A stretch of 64,000 bases of DNA from PALSA-660 sp963726435 (lineage in GTDB: Bacteria; Actinomycetota; Coriobacteriia; Anaerosomatales; PALSA-660), in the NCBI GenBank assembly GCA_963726435.1, contig CAVSCJ010000004.1, positions 124,001 through 188,000 on the forward strand, written 5' to 3'. This document shows positions 1 through 9,900 of the stretch, one piece after another (position 1 is the first letter of the stretch; every line of letters begins with the position of its first letter). The translations under genes were made by a program, and so were the position numbers. The notes below the pieces were generated by a model that worked only from the letters and a program-made list of their open reading frames with translations, did not search any database and had not been told where the DNA came from.

Positions 1-143
1 TCCACCAGCTCGGGCGTCACATCGAGCGCGAGCGGGCGATAGCCGAGCTGCTCGAGCGCGCCCACGACGCGCTCTCCGCTGCGAAGCGACACCTCTCGCT
101 CAAGCGAGCGCCCGCCCATGAGCACCGCGATCTTCTCGTTCAT
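1..143 (-). CDS. ddl: D-alanine--D-alanine ligase, N-terminal fragment
   Basis: Only the first 47 codons are inside the window; the gene runs off the left edge. The start reads MNEKIAVLMGGRSLEREVSL, the classical N-terminal ATP-grasp-ligase signature (GG-x-S-x-E-R-EVSL-x-S) of Ddl, which joins two D-alanines for peptidoglycan precursors in the cytoplasm. The ATG at 143 is preceded by an AGGAGG lying inside the 3' end of the upstream aminotransferase, 5 nt before it. The two genes are therefore one operon and share the T-box leader. Identity rests on this N-terminal motif alone, but the motif is very characteristic. Confidence 0.85.
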   Translation of the reverse strand, partial: MNEKIAVLMGGRSLEREVSLRSGERVVGALEQLGYRPLALDVTPELV

Positions 144-148
144 CTGCT

Positions 149-1429
149 TCAGACCTCCTGTAGCTGCGTGACCGCGGCAGCGGGCATCGCCCCCGCCTCG
201 ACGAACGCCCGGTACAAGGCGAGCTTGTCCTCGAGCACCTCCGCGATCCTGCGCACCCCTTCGGCGATCTGCTCGGGTTCCTCGTAGCAGAAGGCGAGGC
301 GCATGCAGTTCGAGCCGCGGCCGGCCGGGTAGAAGTCGCTGCCGGGCACGAAGGTGACGCCGTGCTCCACCGCCTCCGCGAGCAGAGGCTTCGTGTCGAG
401 ATGCGCCGGCAGAGTGACCCACACGAAGAACCCGCCCTCCGGGTGAGTCCACGTCACGTCCTCGGGCAGGTGCTCCGCGAGCGCGTCCAACATCGCGTCT
501 CGACGCTCACCGTAGGTATGCGTGAGGTCCGCCAGCACCCTGCGCCACGCCGTTCCCGTCATGTAGTGCTCCGCGACCGACTGGGCGAAGGCCGAGCCGC
601 AGAGGTCGGCGCCCTGCTTGGCGAGAAGCACCTTGGCCAGTATCGGGCGCGGTGCGGCGAGCCAGCCCAGCCGGAGCCCGGGCGCGAAGATCTTGCTGAA
701 GGTCCCCAGGTAGATGACGTCGGGGTCGAGCGCCCGGAGCGGCATGACGTGCCCGCCCTCGTAGCGCAGGCGGCCGTAGGGGTCATCCTCGACGACCGGA
801 ATGTCGTACTCGCGCGCCAGTTCGAGCAGCCGGCGGCGGCGCTCCGGAGAGAGCGTGACGCCCGCCGGGTTCTGGAAGTTCGGGATCGTGTAGATGAACT
901 TCGCGCCGCGGGGCCCGAGGCGCTTCAGCGCCTCCTCGAGCAGGTCGACCCGCATCCCGTGCTCGTCGGTCTCGATGCACTCCACGTGCGGGCGGTAGAC
1001 GCTGAACGCCTGCAGGGCGCCAACGTAGGTCGGACCCTCGCAGATGACCGTGTCGCCCGGGTCGATGAAGATCTTGGCGAGCAGGTCGAGGCCCTGCTGG
1101 GCGCCCGAGGTGACGATCAGGTCGTCTTCGGAGAGGCGGACTCCCGTCTCGCCCATCAGACCGACGATGATCGAGCGCAGGGCGCGGCGTCCCTCGCTCG
1201 ACCCGTACTGCAGAGCGGACGCGCCGTCGTGGCGCAGCGCGTCGCGGAGCGCCTTCTCGACGAGCGCGTGGGGAACTCGGCGGACGTCGGGCATGCCGCC
1301 GGAGAGCGAGATCACGTCGGGACGCGACGCGGCGGCGAACAGGTCGCGTACCGCGGACGAGCGCACGTCGGCCATCGCGGCGGCGTACCTCGTATCCCAA
1401 CGGTCGAAGACCACGCGCGCAGTGCCCAT
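149..1429 (-). CDS. PLP-dependent aminotransferase (LysN/MocR-type class I family)
   Basis: A 426-residue fold-type I aminotransferase. Visible landmarks are LSGGMPD near residue 40, YGSSEG, TSGAQQGLD for cofactor phosphate contacts, the Asp/Tyr region VEDDPYGRLRY, the PLP lysine in TFSKIFAPGLRLGW, and a C-terminal MRLAF arginine motif for the substrate carboxylate. The family includes 2-aminoadipate, branched-chain and aromatic transaminases, so the substrate is not fixed by sequence. The frame is open another 71 codons upstream, but that stretch is the T-box leader. ATG 1429, with GGGAGG about 10 nt upstream, is the supported start. It ends 5 nt before ddl, and the leader implies induction when one aminoacyl-tRNA runs low. 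Confidence 0.88.
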   Translation of the reverse strand: MGTARVVFDRWDTRYAAAMADVRSSAVRDLFAAASRPDVISLSGGMPDVRRVPHALVEKALRDALRHDGASALQYGSSEGRRALRSIIVGLMGETGVRLSEDDLIVTSGAQQGLDLLAKIFIDPGDTVICEGPTYVGALQAFSVYRPHVECIETDEHGMRVDLLEEALKRLGPRGAKFIYTIPNFQNPAGVTLSPERRRRLLELAREYDIPVVEDDPYGRLRYEGGHVMPLRALDPDVIYLGTFSKIFAPGLRLGWLAAPRPILAKVLLAKQGADLCGSAFAQSVAEHYMTGTAWRRVLADLTHTYGERRDAMLDALAEHLPEDVTWTHPEGGFFVWVTLPAHLDTKPLLAEAVEHGVTFVPGSDFYPAGRGSNCMRLAFCYEEPEQIAEGVRRIAEVLEDKLALYRAFVEAGAMPAAAVTQLQEV

Positions 1430-1474
1430 CTCGCTCACCCGCCTCCCGCATCCCCGCTTCCGGGACCTCCCCGG

Positions 1475-1516
1475 AAACAACAAGACGACCCCCCATTCAA
1501 CAGGGCGAGGGTCGTC
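1475..1516 (-). terminator. T-box intrinsic terminator
   Basis: On the minus strand GACGACCC (1516-1509) pairs perfectly with GGGTCGTC (1491-1484), followed by TTGTTGTTT. The 5' arm lies immediately after the T-box sequence, as expected for the alternative terminator fold. Confidence 0.8.
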
Positions 1517-1729
1517 TCTCGCGGTACCACCTGTCTTCACCTTCCGGAGCACGCGGCGCCGGAAAGGCCTCTGACCCCGGTTCGATAACGGTCCGGGTGA
1601 CCGACCGGCTTCCGTCGCGTCGCGCGACCTGGCCGGGGACATCGGAGGGGTGGCTGGGCCTGGATGAGCCCTCTTCCCTCACGTCCATGGTGTCGATGTG
1701 AACGCCGCGGACCTGGGCCCGACGGGTTG
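1475..1729 (-). promoter_or_regulatory. T-box leader (tRNA-sensing riboswitch) of the aminotransferase-ddl operon
   Basis: Read on the minus strand, positions 1532-1520 match the T-box consensus GGUGGNACCGCG exactly (AGGUGGUACCGCG), followed by an 8-bp terminator stem with a U-rich tail. About 200 nt of structured GC-rich RNA precede it from the predicted promoter, room for a Stem I. T-boxes bind a specific uncharged tRNA through a specifier codon and its NCCA end, stabilising an antiterminator. The Stem I specifier could not be assigned with confidence; AUC triplets occur at two candidate sites. The intrinsic terminator implies transcriptional rather than translational control. Confidence 0.85.
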
Positions 1730-1735
1730 CGGCGT

Positions 1736-1765
1736 ACCGTACACCGCAGGCGGGACGCGGGTCAA
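1736..1765 (-). promoter_or_regulatory. Predicted promoter of the T-box operon
   Basis: Minus-strand TTGACC (1765-1760), an 18-nt spacer and TACGGT (1741-1736). It would start transcription near 1729, giving a leader of about 300 nt before the aminotransferase ATG. It lies between the divergent operon and the regulator gene at 1886. Confidence 0.5.
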
Positions 1766-1885
1766 GTCGGACCCGCCCGAGCGGCCGCCACTTCCGCCCC
1801 GCGGGCGCCAAAGCCATACTCTTGTCGCACCGCCAGACGCAGGCCGGCGGTTCGGGCGATCCGGCCCGTGCCGGTAGGGGGAGAC

Positions 1886-2875
1886 ATGAGCACACTGGCC
1901 CGCGTGGGGCTGGACGAGCAACTCGAAGCGATGGCCGACCCGCGGCGGCTGATGATCCTGCGCGTGCTCATGGCCAAGGCCGCTCGGCAGGTCGACGTCG
2001 CCGCTGCCCTCGGCAAGCACCCCGCGTGGATCCGCCATCACCTGCTGCGCCTCCTGCGCGTCGGCCTGGTCGAGCTGGTCGAGGAGCGCAAGGTCGCGAA
2101 CTACACAGAGAAGTGGTATCGGGCCACGGCCGATGCGTTCGCCGCGCACGTGCTCGTCACCGCCGACACGGGCGTGCCTTGCCCTGTCGTGGTGTTGGGA
2201 AGCGACGACCTGGCCCTGAGCAAGCTGACGCAGGAGGACAAGGCGCCGGGCATGACCTCCGTTGCGCTCGGAAGCCTCGACGGGCTCATCGCCCTGCGCC
2301 AAGGTCTGGCCGACATGGCCGGCTCGCATCTGCTCGGCGAGGACGGCACCTACAACGCCGAGTACGTGCGCCACCTGTTCCCCGACAAGGCGATGACCAT
2401 GGTGACGCTCGCCCACCGCGAACAGGGCCTCGTCACAGCCGTCGGCAACCCGCTGAAGCTCACGACTGTCGCCGACATCGCCAGGCCCGGGATCCGCTTG
2501 GCCGCGCGCAACCCTGGCTCGGGGACCGCCGTCTGGCTCGAGAGGAAGCTGCGGGAGGCGGGCGCAGACCCCGTCGAGGTGATGGACCGGGCGAGCATCG
2601 TCGCGAAGACGCACTCCGACGCTGTCATGGCAGTGTCCGGCGGCAAGGCCGACGTCACCGTGGCCATCCGTGCGGTCGCGGAGGAGTACGGCCTGCACTT
2701 CATGCCCCTGTTCGAGGAGCGCTTCGACCTCATCATGCCGACCGACCGGATCGACGAGCCGTCGATCGCGCACGTCATAGACCTGCTCACCAAGTCGGGG
2801 TTCAAACGCAAGGTCGGCGCGCTGCCCGGCTACGCCACGAGAGACACCGGCTGCGAGCAGAGCGTCGCGCTGTAG
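1886..2875 (+). CDS. ArsR-like helix-turn-helix regulator fused to a PBP-like ligand-binding domain
   Basis: A 329-residue predicted one-component regulator. Residues about 10-75 form a winged helix (MADPRRLMILRVLMAKAARQ, then an HHLLRLLRVGLV recognition-helix region). Residues about 90-320 resemble the substrate-binding-protein-like domain found in ModE-like and LysR-related proteins: VVLGSDDLAL, LGSLDGLIALRQG, ARPGIRLAARNPGSGTA, and a DRIDEPSIAHVIDLL C-terminus. It has no signal peptide, so it probably senses a small anion or metabolite in the cytoplasm. ATG 1886 follows GGGGGAGA at about 5 nt. The frame is open further upstream but lacks a ribosome site there. It is transcribed away from the T-box operon and ends in a strong terminator; its target is unknown. 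Confidence 0.75.
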   Translation: MSTLARVGLDEQLEAMADPRRLMILRVLMAKAARQVDVAAALGKHPAWIRHHLLRLLRVGLVELVEERKVANYTEKWYRATADAFAAHVLVTADTGVPCPVVVLGSDDLALSKLTQEDKAPGMTSVALGSLDGLIALRQGLADMAGSHLLGEDGTYNAEYVRHLFPDKAMTMVTLAHREQGLVTAVGNPLKLTTVADIARPGIRLAARNPGSGTAVWLERKLREAGADPVEVMDRASIVAKTHSDAVMAVSGGKADVTVAIRAVAEEYGLHFMPLFEERFDLIMPTDRIDEPSIAHVIDLLTKSGFKRKVGALPGYATRDTGCEQSVAL

Positions 2876-2882
2876 GAGCGCC

Positions 2883-2920
2883 GCAGAGCCCCGGCACCGG
2901 GATCGGTGCCGGGGCTCTGC
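2883..2920 (+). terminator. Rho-independent terminator
   Basis: A perfect 16-bp stem (2883-2898 with 2905-2920) and a 6-nt loop follow the regulator stop by 8 nt, then TTTC. It may also block read-through from the convergent giant gene. Confidence 0.85.
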
Positions 2921-2926
2921 TTTCGT

Positions 2927-2948
2927 CCGGTGTCCCGGCAGACACCGG
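2927..2948. repeat. 22-bp palindromic element, copy 1 (downstream of the giant gene)
   Basis: CCGGTGTC and GACACCGG arms around CCGGCA. The same 22-bp element with two substitutions lies at 13369-13390, just upstream of the giant gene, in the same orientation. Confidence 0.6.
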
Positions 2949-2961
2949 GATCCAGCGCGGT

Positions 2962-3921
2962 CTACCTGACCCTGACCCTTCGGAGCGTCGAGGTCGAGGG
3001 AGCATACTTGCTCGTCCCGGCGAACCGAGCCTGGAAGTACCACGTGCCCCTGATCGTCGTCTTGAAGGTGTAGGACCAGTGATGCGTGCTCGTGCTGAGA
3101 CGTGTGGAGAGCTTGACCCACTTGCTCGAGCCCGGCTTCTTGACCCAGACCTCCACACGGTTGTTGCGCGGCAGGCTCGTGGATACGTGACCCGTGAAGA
3201 CGACCGGGTGCCTGCTGACGACCGATGTGTGGTTGGAGGTGATCGAGACGGCCGTCTTGACACGCACGCTGAAGTTCGCCGTGTGGAACGACTCCACGTT
3301 GCCGGCGTTGTCTTCCGACCAGTACTCGAGCACGTAGTTGCCGGTGGAGGTGACCTTGACCGAGGTACCGGTCATGGTCGCACCGCCGTGGAACCGGTAG
3401 TGGGTGTGCGAGAAGCCCGAGCCGCCGGCAGCGTCGGTGCCGCTCAGAGTGACGGTCCCGCTGCTGTAGTAGAGGGTCTTCGCATTCGAGGTCGTGTGCG
3501 GTTCGGTCGAGTCGATCCTGATCGTGGCCGACTTGGGTGACTCAGCCTGGCTGAGGGCGTCGACGGACCAGTAGCTGACCGTCGTCGTCCCCTCTGCGTC
3601 GACTGTGACAGGCCCGCTGTAGGTGCTCGCCGCGCCGCCGTTGAGGGTGTAGTGGGAAGTGATGGTCCCGCCGTCACCGGCTGGCGTCAGCGAGAAGGTC
3701 ACCGGCGCGGTGGTCCAGCCCGACGGAACGCCGGAGATGGTGGTTACTGGAGCGCCTGCGGAGATGGTGAAGGTTGACGGTCTGCAGCGACTCCCGGTTC
3801 CCGGCGTTGTCCGTCGAAGTACGAGGACCGTGTGGGAGCCCGGCCCAGAGCCATCCGGCGTGCCGTAGGTCTGCGTGGTCGTCTGGCGGTCGAGCACGTG
3901 ACTTGACCCCACCGGCCGCAA
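2962..3921 (-). CDS. Giant repeat protein, C-terminal segment
   Basis: Intact frame of 319 residues carrying the protein's true C-terminus; the in-frame homology begins about 3890. It holds OmpL47/Ig-like modules (VTTISGVPSGWTTAPVTFSL, then HYRFHGGATMTGTSVKV with EDNAGNVESFHTANFSV) and a final Ig-like domain (VSITSNHTSVVSRHPVVF to the end). The end is basic with no sorting motif and no membrane helix, so attachment to the cell is not evident. The first Met is not a real start; it is only where the broken frame reopens. Confidence 0.55.
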   Translation of the reverse strand: MRPVGSSHVLDRQTTTQTYGTPDGSGPGSHTVLVLRRTTPGTGSRCRPSTFTISAGAPVTTISGVPSGWTTAPVTFSLTPAGDGGTITSHYTLNGGAASTYSGPVTVDAEGTTTVSYWSVDALSQAESPKSATIRIDSTEPHTTSNAKTLYYSSGTVTLSGTDAAGGSGFSHTHYRFHGGATMTGTSVKVTSTGNYVLEYWSEDNAGNVESFHTANFSVRVKTAVSITSNHTSVVSRHPVVFTGHVSTSLPRNNRVEVWVKKPGSSKWVKLSTRLSTSTHHWSYTFKTTIRGTWYFQARFAGTSKYAPSTSTLRRVRVR

Positions 3922-6900
3922 CCCCGGAGACCGAGTCGATTGCGGACAGGGAGAAGGTCACGGATCCGGCGGAGACGCGACCGCTCAGGAAGGCCGTCGA
4001 TCGTCGTGACGGGCTTCCGGAGTCGACCGTGATCGTGTCGGCCAGGGAAAGGACGTTGCCGGCCGCGTCGCGGTACTCGACGTCGACGTGCTTGAGGCCG
4101 TCGCCCTGCTGGGTGCTGTGGGCTATCGAGGCCGCATACGCCGCCCAGTCGCCCCAGTTGCCGCCGCCGTCGGTGTTGCGCTTGCGCATCTCGGTCGCAC
4201 CGGTCACCGAAGAGTCGATCGTGACCGCGCGGGTCGTGGTGTAGGAAGCTCCGACGTTGAGCGACATGGTGCCCGTCGGAGCGGCGGTGTCGAGCGTGAT
4301 CGTGTCGGTGAGGATCCAGCACGTTGCCCGCGGAGTCGCGGTACTGCACTTCGACGGTCTTGAGGCCGTCACCTTGCTGGATCGTGTGCGACACGGACGC
4401 AGAGTACGCCGTCCAGTCGCCCCAGTTGCCGCCGCCGTCGGTGTTGCGCTTGCGCATCTCGACCGCGCCGGACACGGCAGAGTCGACCGTGACCGCGCGG
4501 GTCGTGGTGTAGGAGGCGCCGGCGTTGAGCGACATGGTGCCGACAGGAGGAGCATCGAAGGCGATCGTGTCGAAGAACGTCGAGATGTTGCCTTGCGAGT
4601 CCTGGAACTGCACGTAGACGGCCTTCTCACCATCTCCGCCGGGAAGGGTCGCCGTGCCCGAAGTGGCATACGGCTCCCAGGCTTCGGTGTCGAAGACGCC
4701 GTCCGTGGAGAGGCGCATCGATGTGACGCCGTTGGCATCGTTTGCGGAGAGCGCGAGCGACGCTGCAGTGTGGCTGGTCTCGGAGGCTCCACCGTCTATC
4801 GAGATGCTGCCGGTCGGGCGGTCTGGTCGAGCGCGTTCCCGAGGCGCAGGATCGCGCCATCGTCGCCGACCGCGAAGCCCGCATCGGCACCAGCCAGCGA
4901 CACGCCGTTCATGGGATGGGGAGTGTCGAAGTGCGTCCAGTCGTTTGCGTGCCACATCCCACCGGTCGCACCGTCGTCTTGCGTCACCCAGCCGTCGTTG
5001 AAGTCGGAGAAGCACACGGACGTCAGCGTGCCGGTACCGAGGGTGGCGCCGCCGTCGCCAAAGATCCCAGGGAACGCGGACGTGCCTGACCGTGCCGGCG
5101 GTACCGACCGTCCAGATCTCGTTGGGGTCGTTGAAGCTGGCGAAATCGGGGAACGTCGGGAGGCACCAGACGGACCTGAGGTCGCTTCCTGCCTGCGACT
5201 GGCCACGCAGGGTGTACAGATCCGGCCGTATCTCGAAGAACGTGCCCCCGCTGCCAACCATGGCGCCGTAGCCGGGGTAGGTGGTATCGAACTGGATGCT
5301 GTAGAGGTCGGCGGTCGTGCCGGTCCCGGCCGTGTAGGGACTGCTGGGGATGCCGATCCAGTTGATCGTCTGGAGGGCCCAATTGGCGCCGCCGTCAGTG
5401 GTCTTCAGGACCGTGCCGGCGTCACCGACCGCCCAGCCGGTGGTCGTGTCCGTGAAGCAGAGACCGTTGAGGTCGTTGGAGGTACCGGAGCTCTGGGCGA
5501 CCCACGTCGTCCCACCGTCGGTGGTCCCAAGGATGGTCCCGTTGGCTCCTGCCGCCCAGCCCGTGGTGGCGTTCTTGAAGAAGACCGAATTGAGGTCGTT
5601 CGAGGTGTGGGAGGATCTGACGGCGTCCAAGTGAGGCCGGCGTCGGTCGTGTAGATGATCGTCCCGCCAGTCCCGACCGCCCACGCGCGGCTCGCGTCGA
5701 CGTCCGACACAGACTTCAGATCGCCCGTCACGCCGGAGGGCTGCGGCGTCCAGCCGTTCGTGTTGAACATGACCACGTCGGAGAAGGAGGAGAGGTTGCC
5801 TGCGCCGTCCAGGTACTGGACGCTCACCGTCTTGTGTCGCCGCGCCTGCCGTCAGCGTCCAGTCCCTCGTGGCCGAGAACGCTTCCCAAGGCTCGGTGTC
5901 GAACACGCCGTCGTTGGAGATCCGCATCGCCGCGACACCGCTCGGATCGGTAGCTGCGAGATCGAGCGTCACCGCCCTGGAGTAGGTCTCGAAGGCCCCG
6001 CCATCGATCGAGATGGTCCCGACGGGCCCCGCCGGATCCACCTCTACGACCGCAGAATCGACCGTGAACACGAGCCCATGGTTGGCTTCACGGTTGCCGG
6101 CGAGGTCTTCGACGGCCCACTCGAGCACGTGCACGCCCGGCGTGGAGGTCGAAGCGGTGCTCCCGGAAGTCCACTCTCCGCCGTCGAGGCGGAACCGGAC
6201 CGACCCGACCGCGGAGCAGGTGTCCTCGGCCGAGATATGGATGGTGGCCGTGCCCACGTAGGAGGCCACAGCGTCGCTCGAAGAGAACGGCGGGTTCCGG
6301 TCGATGCCGAGGGAAACGGTCTGCGTGGCCGAGCGGTTGCCGACCATGTCGACCACCGAGTAGGTGACCGTATGGGCACCCTCGGCCGCTAGCGGGATGT
6401 TGTAGTGCATCGAAGATGCGGAGGACTTCAGCGTCCAGTCGCCCACGGCGGACTGTCCCCAGTGGTCGCTGGGGTCGACGCCCATGCCGGCCCCCACGCA
6501 ACTCCCGTCGCGCTTGATGCCGACTGCGTTGTATGTGCCGCCCGACACGGCGACGATGTCGGTCCAGCCCGAGACGTCACACTGACCGTGGCTGTTGGAG
6601 CCGACCGCCACGACGGTCCCGTCGCTCTTGAGGCCGTACAGAGCGGCGCTCTCTCCATCTCCGAAGATCGCCACGATATCGTGCCAGCCCGATACGTCGT
6701 AGCCGCTGTCGGTCACGACGGTCCCGTCGCTCTTGAGGCCGAAGGCGCCTGGCCCTGGGGCGGCGATGGCGACGATGTCATGCCAGCCCGACACGTTGTG
6801 GGAGCCGCCAAACCCATTACCGGCGGCCACGACCGTGCCGTCGCGCTTGAGGCCGAGGTCGTAGTTGCCGCCGGCCGAGATGGCGATTATGTCGTTCCAG

Positions 6901-9900
6901 CCGGAGGTGTCGACCTTGTAGTTCGCATAGGCGGGGGGCATGTAGCCGTAGGTGTCCATGACGGTTCCGTCGCGCATGAGGCCGACCGAGTGGTTCTGGG
7001 CGACCGAGATGGCGACGACGTCGGTCCACGTGGCGACATGGCTGACCTGCCACCACTGGTCATCGCCGACGGCGACGACGGTGCCGTCGCTCTTGAGGCC
7101 GACGGTGTGGCCCCAGCCCGCTCCCACAGCAGTGATGCCGGTCCAGTCGCCAACGCCGCTCGCATTGTCGCCGTTCATGTCGAGGGCCACGACAGTCCCA
7201 TGCGGCGTGAGGCCGACGGTATGCGCGACGCCGGCGGCTATGTAGGCCCTAGCACCTCCGGCCAGCGATGCGGGCACGCCGTCGATGCTGTAGTCCAGAT
7301 ACCCGACGCCCGAGAGAGTGTCCGTAGCGGAGATCCCGATTCCCACCGAGTGGTTCACCCACCCGGAAGGCGCATCGTCAGAGAAGTCGGGCGCGCCGCG
7401 GTCCAGCGCGATCATGTCGATGTAGGAGATGGAGGCATTGCCCAGCGAGTCTTGGTACTGCACGTAGACCCACTTGTTGCCGTCGGCACCGAGCAGCGTC
7501 CAAGCATGCGTGCCGGCAACCAGCTCCCAAGCCTCGGTGTCGAAGACGCCGTCGTCCGAGAGGCGCATCTGTGTCGCGCCGGCAGGATCGGAAGCGGAAA
7601 GCGTGAGCAGGATGTTCGGGTCGGCCGTCGCGACGTCGCGACCGTTGATCGCGATGGTCCCTGTCGGCCCCGTCGTATCCAGTGTGATGGAGTCGGTGAG
7701 CGGCCACGCGTCGCCACCGGCGTTCCTGTACTCGACTTCGACGGTCTTCGTGCCATCTCCCGCATCCAGCGTGAACGCCGCGGTTTCGGCGTAGGCCGTC
7801 CACTCGCCCCAGGTTCCGCCAGCGTTTCGCGCGCGCATCTGCACAGCCGCCGCTACGGATGAGCCGATGCTCACGGCGGGCGAGTTCGTGCGCTCGGCGC
7901 CGCCGTTGATCGACATGGTCCCGTGATCCGCTGGCAGCACCGCGAAGGGAACGGACTGCGTCGTCTCCCGGTTGCCCGCGAGGTCCACGGACAGGAACTC
8001 AAGGGTGTGAGAGCCGATCGCCGTGGTCGTGGCGACCGAGCCTGCCGCCCACTCGTCGTCGTCGATCCGGAAGCTGGTGGACGCTACTGCCGAGCACGCG
8101 TCCTCGGCTGAGATGTTGATCGTGGCCGTGGTGTCGTAGGTCGGAACCGCGTCGGTCGACGAGACTGGCGGGTTATGGTCGATGCGCGCCGTGGCGGTCT
8201 GCGTGGCACTCGCGTTGCCGAGGTCGTCGACAGCGGAGTAGGTGATCGTAGTGGTGCCCTCGCCCACCGGGACGTTGACTCGCAGTGACGCTGCGCCGGT
8301 GCGAAGGCTCCAACCGGACACGTCACCGATGGTAACGCCGCCGACCTCGCCGGGGGTTACTACGACAGTCCCGTCACTCTTGAGGCCATAGACGGCCATG
8401 CCGCCGGCGGCGATCGCGACGATGTCGTGCCAGCTTGAGACGTCACACTGGGTGGAGCCGTTCGTCGAGCCGGCCACTACGACGGTCCCGTCACTCTTGA
8501 GGCCGACCGTGTGGAAGCCGCCGGCGGCGATGGCGGTGATGCCAGTCCAGCCGGAGACGCCGCTGTTCGGGCCCATGCCCCGGTCTCCGGCCGTCACGAC
8601 GGTGCCGTCGCTCTTGAGGCCGACGGCGTGCCTGTAGCCGCTGTCGATTGCGACGACGTCGTGCCAGCTCGCGACCTCGCTGGTAACCCAATCGTCGTTG
8701 TCACCCAGGTGCGGAGTGCCGACTACGGTCCCATCGCGCTTGAGACCGAGGGTCGTGTGCCCGCCGGCCGAAACGGCCTTGATGCCGGTCCAGCCCGAGA
8801 CATCGCACTGGCCGTGGCTGTTGGAGCCTGTCGCCACGACGGTCCCGTCGCTCTTGAGGCCGACGGTGAAGCTGCTGGGGTCGAATAGGACCATGGGGTC
8901 GGTGCCGGCGGACACGGCCGTGATGCCGCTCCAGCCCGACACGTTGCCCTCGCCCTGGCTGTTGTCCCCGGTGGCCACGACAGTCCCGTCGCTCTTGAGG
9001 CCGACGGTGAAGTCGCCGGCCGCGGATACGGACACGATGCTGTCCCAGCCGGTTGTGCCTCCGTTGTTCGAGACGACGGTCCCGTCACTCTGCACACCGA
9101 TCGCGCCGTCGTAGCCGGCTGCGATGGAGGCAGCGGCGCCGCTCACGCGCATACCGGACGCGCCGTTGATGCTGTAGTTGAGCGATCCCACGCCGGCGAT
9201 GTCTTCCGCGGAGAGCTCGACGCTGACCGGGGCACTCGCCCAATCGGCGGGCGCGTCATCGGACGTGGTCGGTCCGGCGGTGTCGAGAGTGATCCCATCG
9301 AAGCAGGTCGACACGTGGCCGAGCCCGTCCTGGAACTGCGCGTAGGCGAACCGCGGACCGTCTGCCCCAGCGGCAAGCGTCAGGACGCGCAGAGTGGAGA
9401 ACGGCTCCCAGAACTCCGTGTCGAACACGCCGTCGGCAGACACGCGCATGAGAGTGACGCCGGAAGGATCGGAGGCCGTCAGAGTGAGCAGGACTTCCGT
9501 GCTCTTGGTCGCCGCGGCGCCGCCGTTGATCAAGACGGTGCCAGTGGGCCCGGCGGTGTCCAGTTCGATCGTGTCGGAAGCCGTCCCGACGGTACCGGCC
9601 TCGTTGCGGTATTCGCCCTCGACCGTCTTGACGCCGTCGCCCGAAGTGAGAGACAGCGCCACCGTAGCCGCGTAGGGCTGCCAAGCCGACCACGTGCCAA
9701 CCGCGTCGCGCAAGCGCATCTCCGTGGCCCCGGTCACTTCCGAGTAGACGGTGACGCCGGTCGTCGAGGCGAAGGATGCTCCCCCGTTGATCGAGAGCGT
9801 GCCGGAAGGAGAACCCGTCATCAGGGTGATCGTGTCGGACAGCAGCGTGGTCGCGTCACCGTCCCGATACTCGGCCTCGACGGTCTTGAGTCCGTCGCCC

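Noticed and set aside
362..1588. Long plus-strand ORF opposite the aminotransferase gene
   Set aside because: Antisense shadow typical of high-GC DNA: Arg/Val/Asp-rich, no start signals, no recognisable domain. The same applies to long antisense frames over gyrA, gyrB, the HEAT protein and metY.
1430..1642. N-terminal extension of the aminotransferase reading frame
   Set aside because: It is the T-box leader including the terminator hairpin, has no ribosome site, and its translation does not look like protein.
4139..9130. CRISPR-like array in the regularly repeated segment
   Set aside because: The repeats are long, diverged and in frame, encoding propeller blades and Ig-like units; there are no uniform short repeats with unique spacers.
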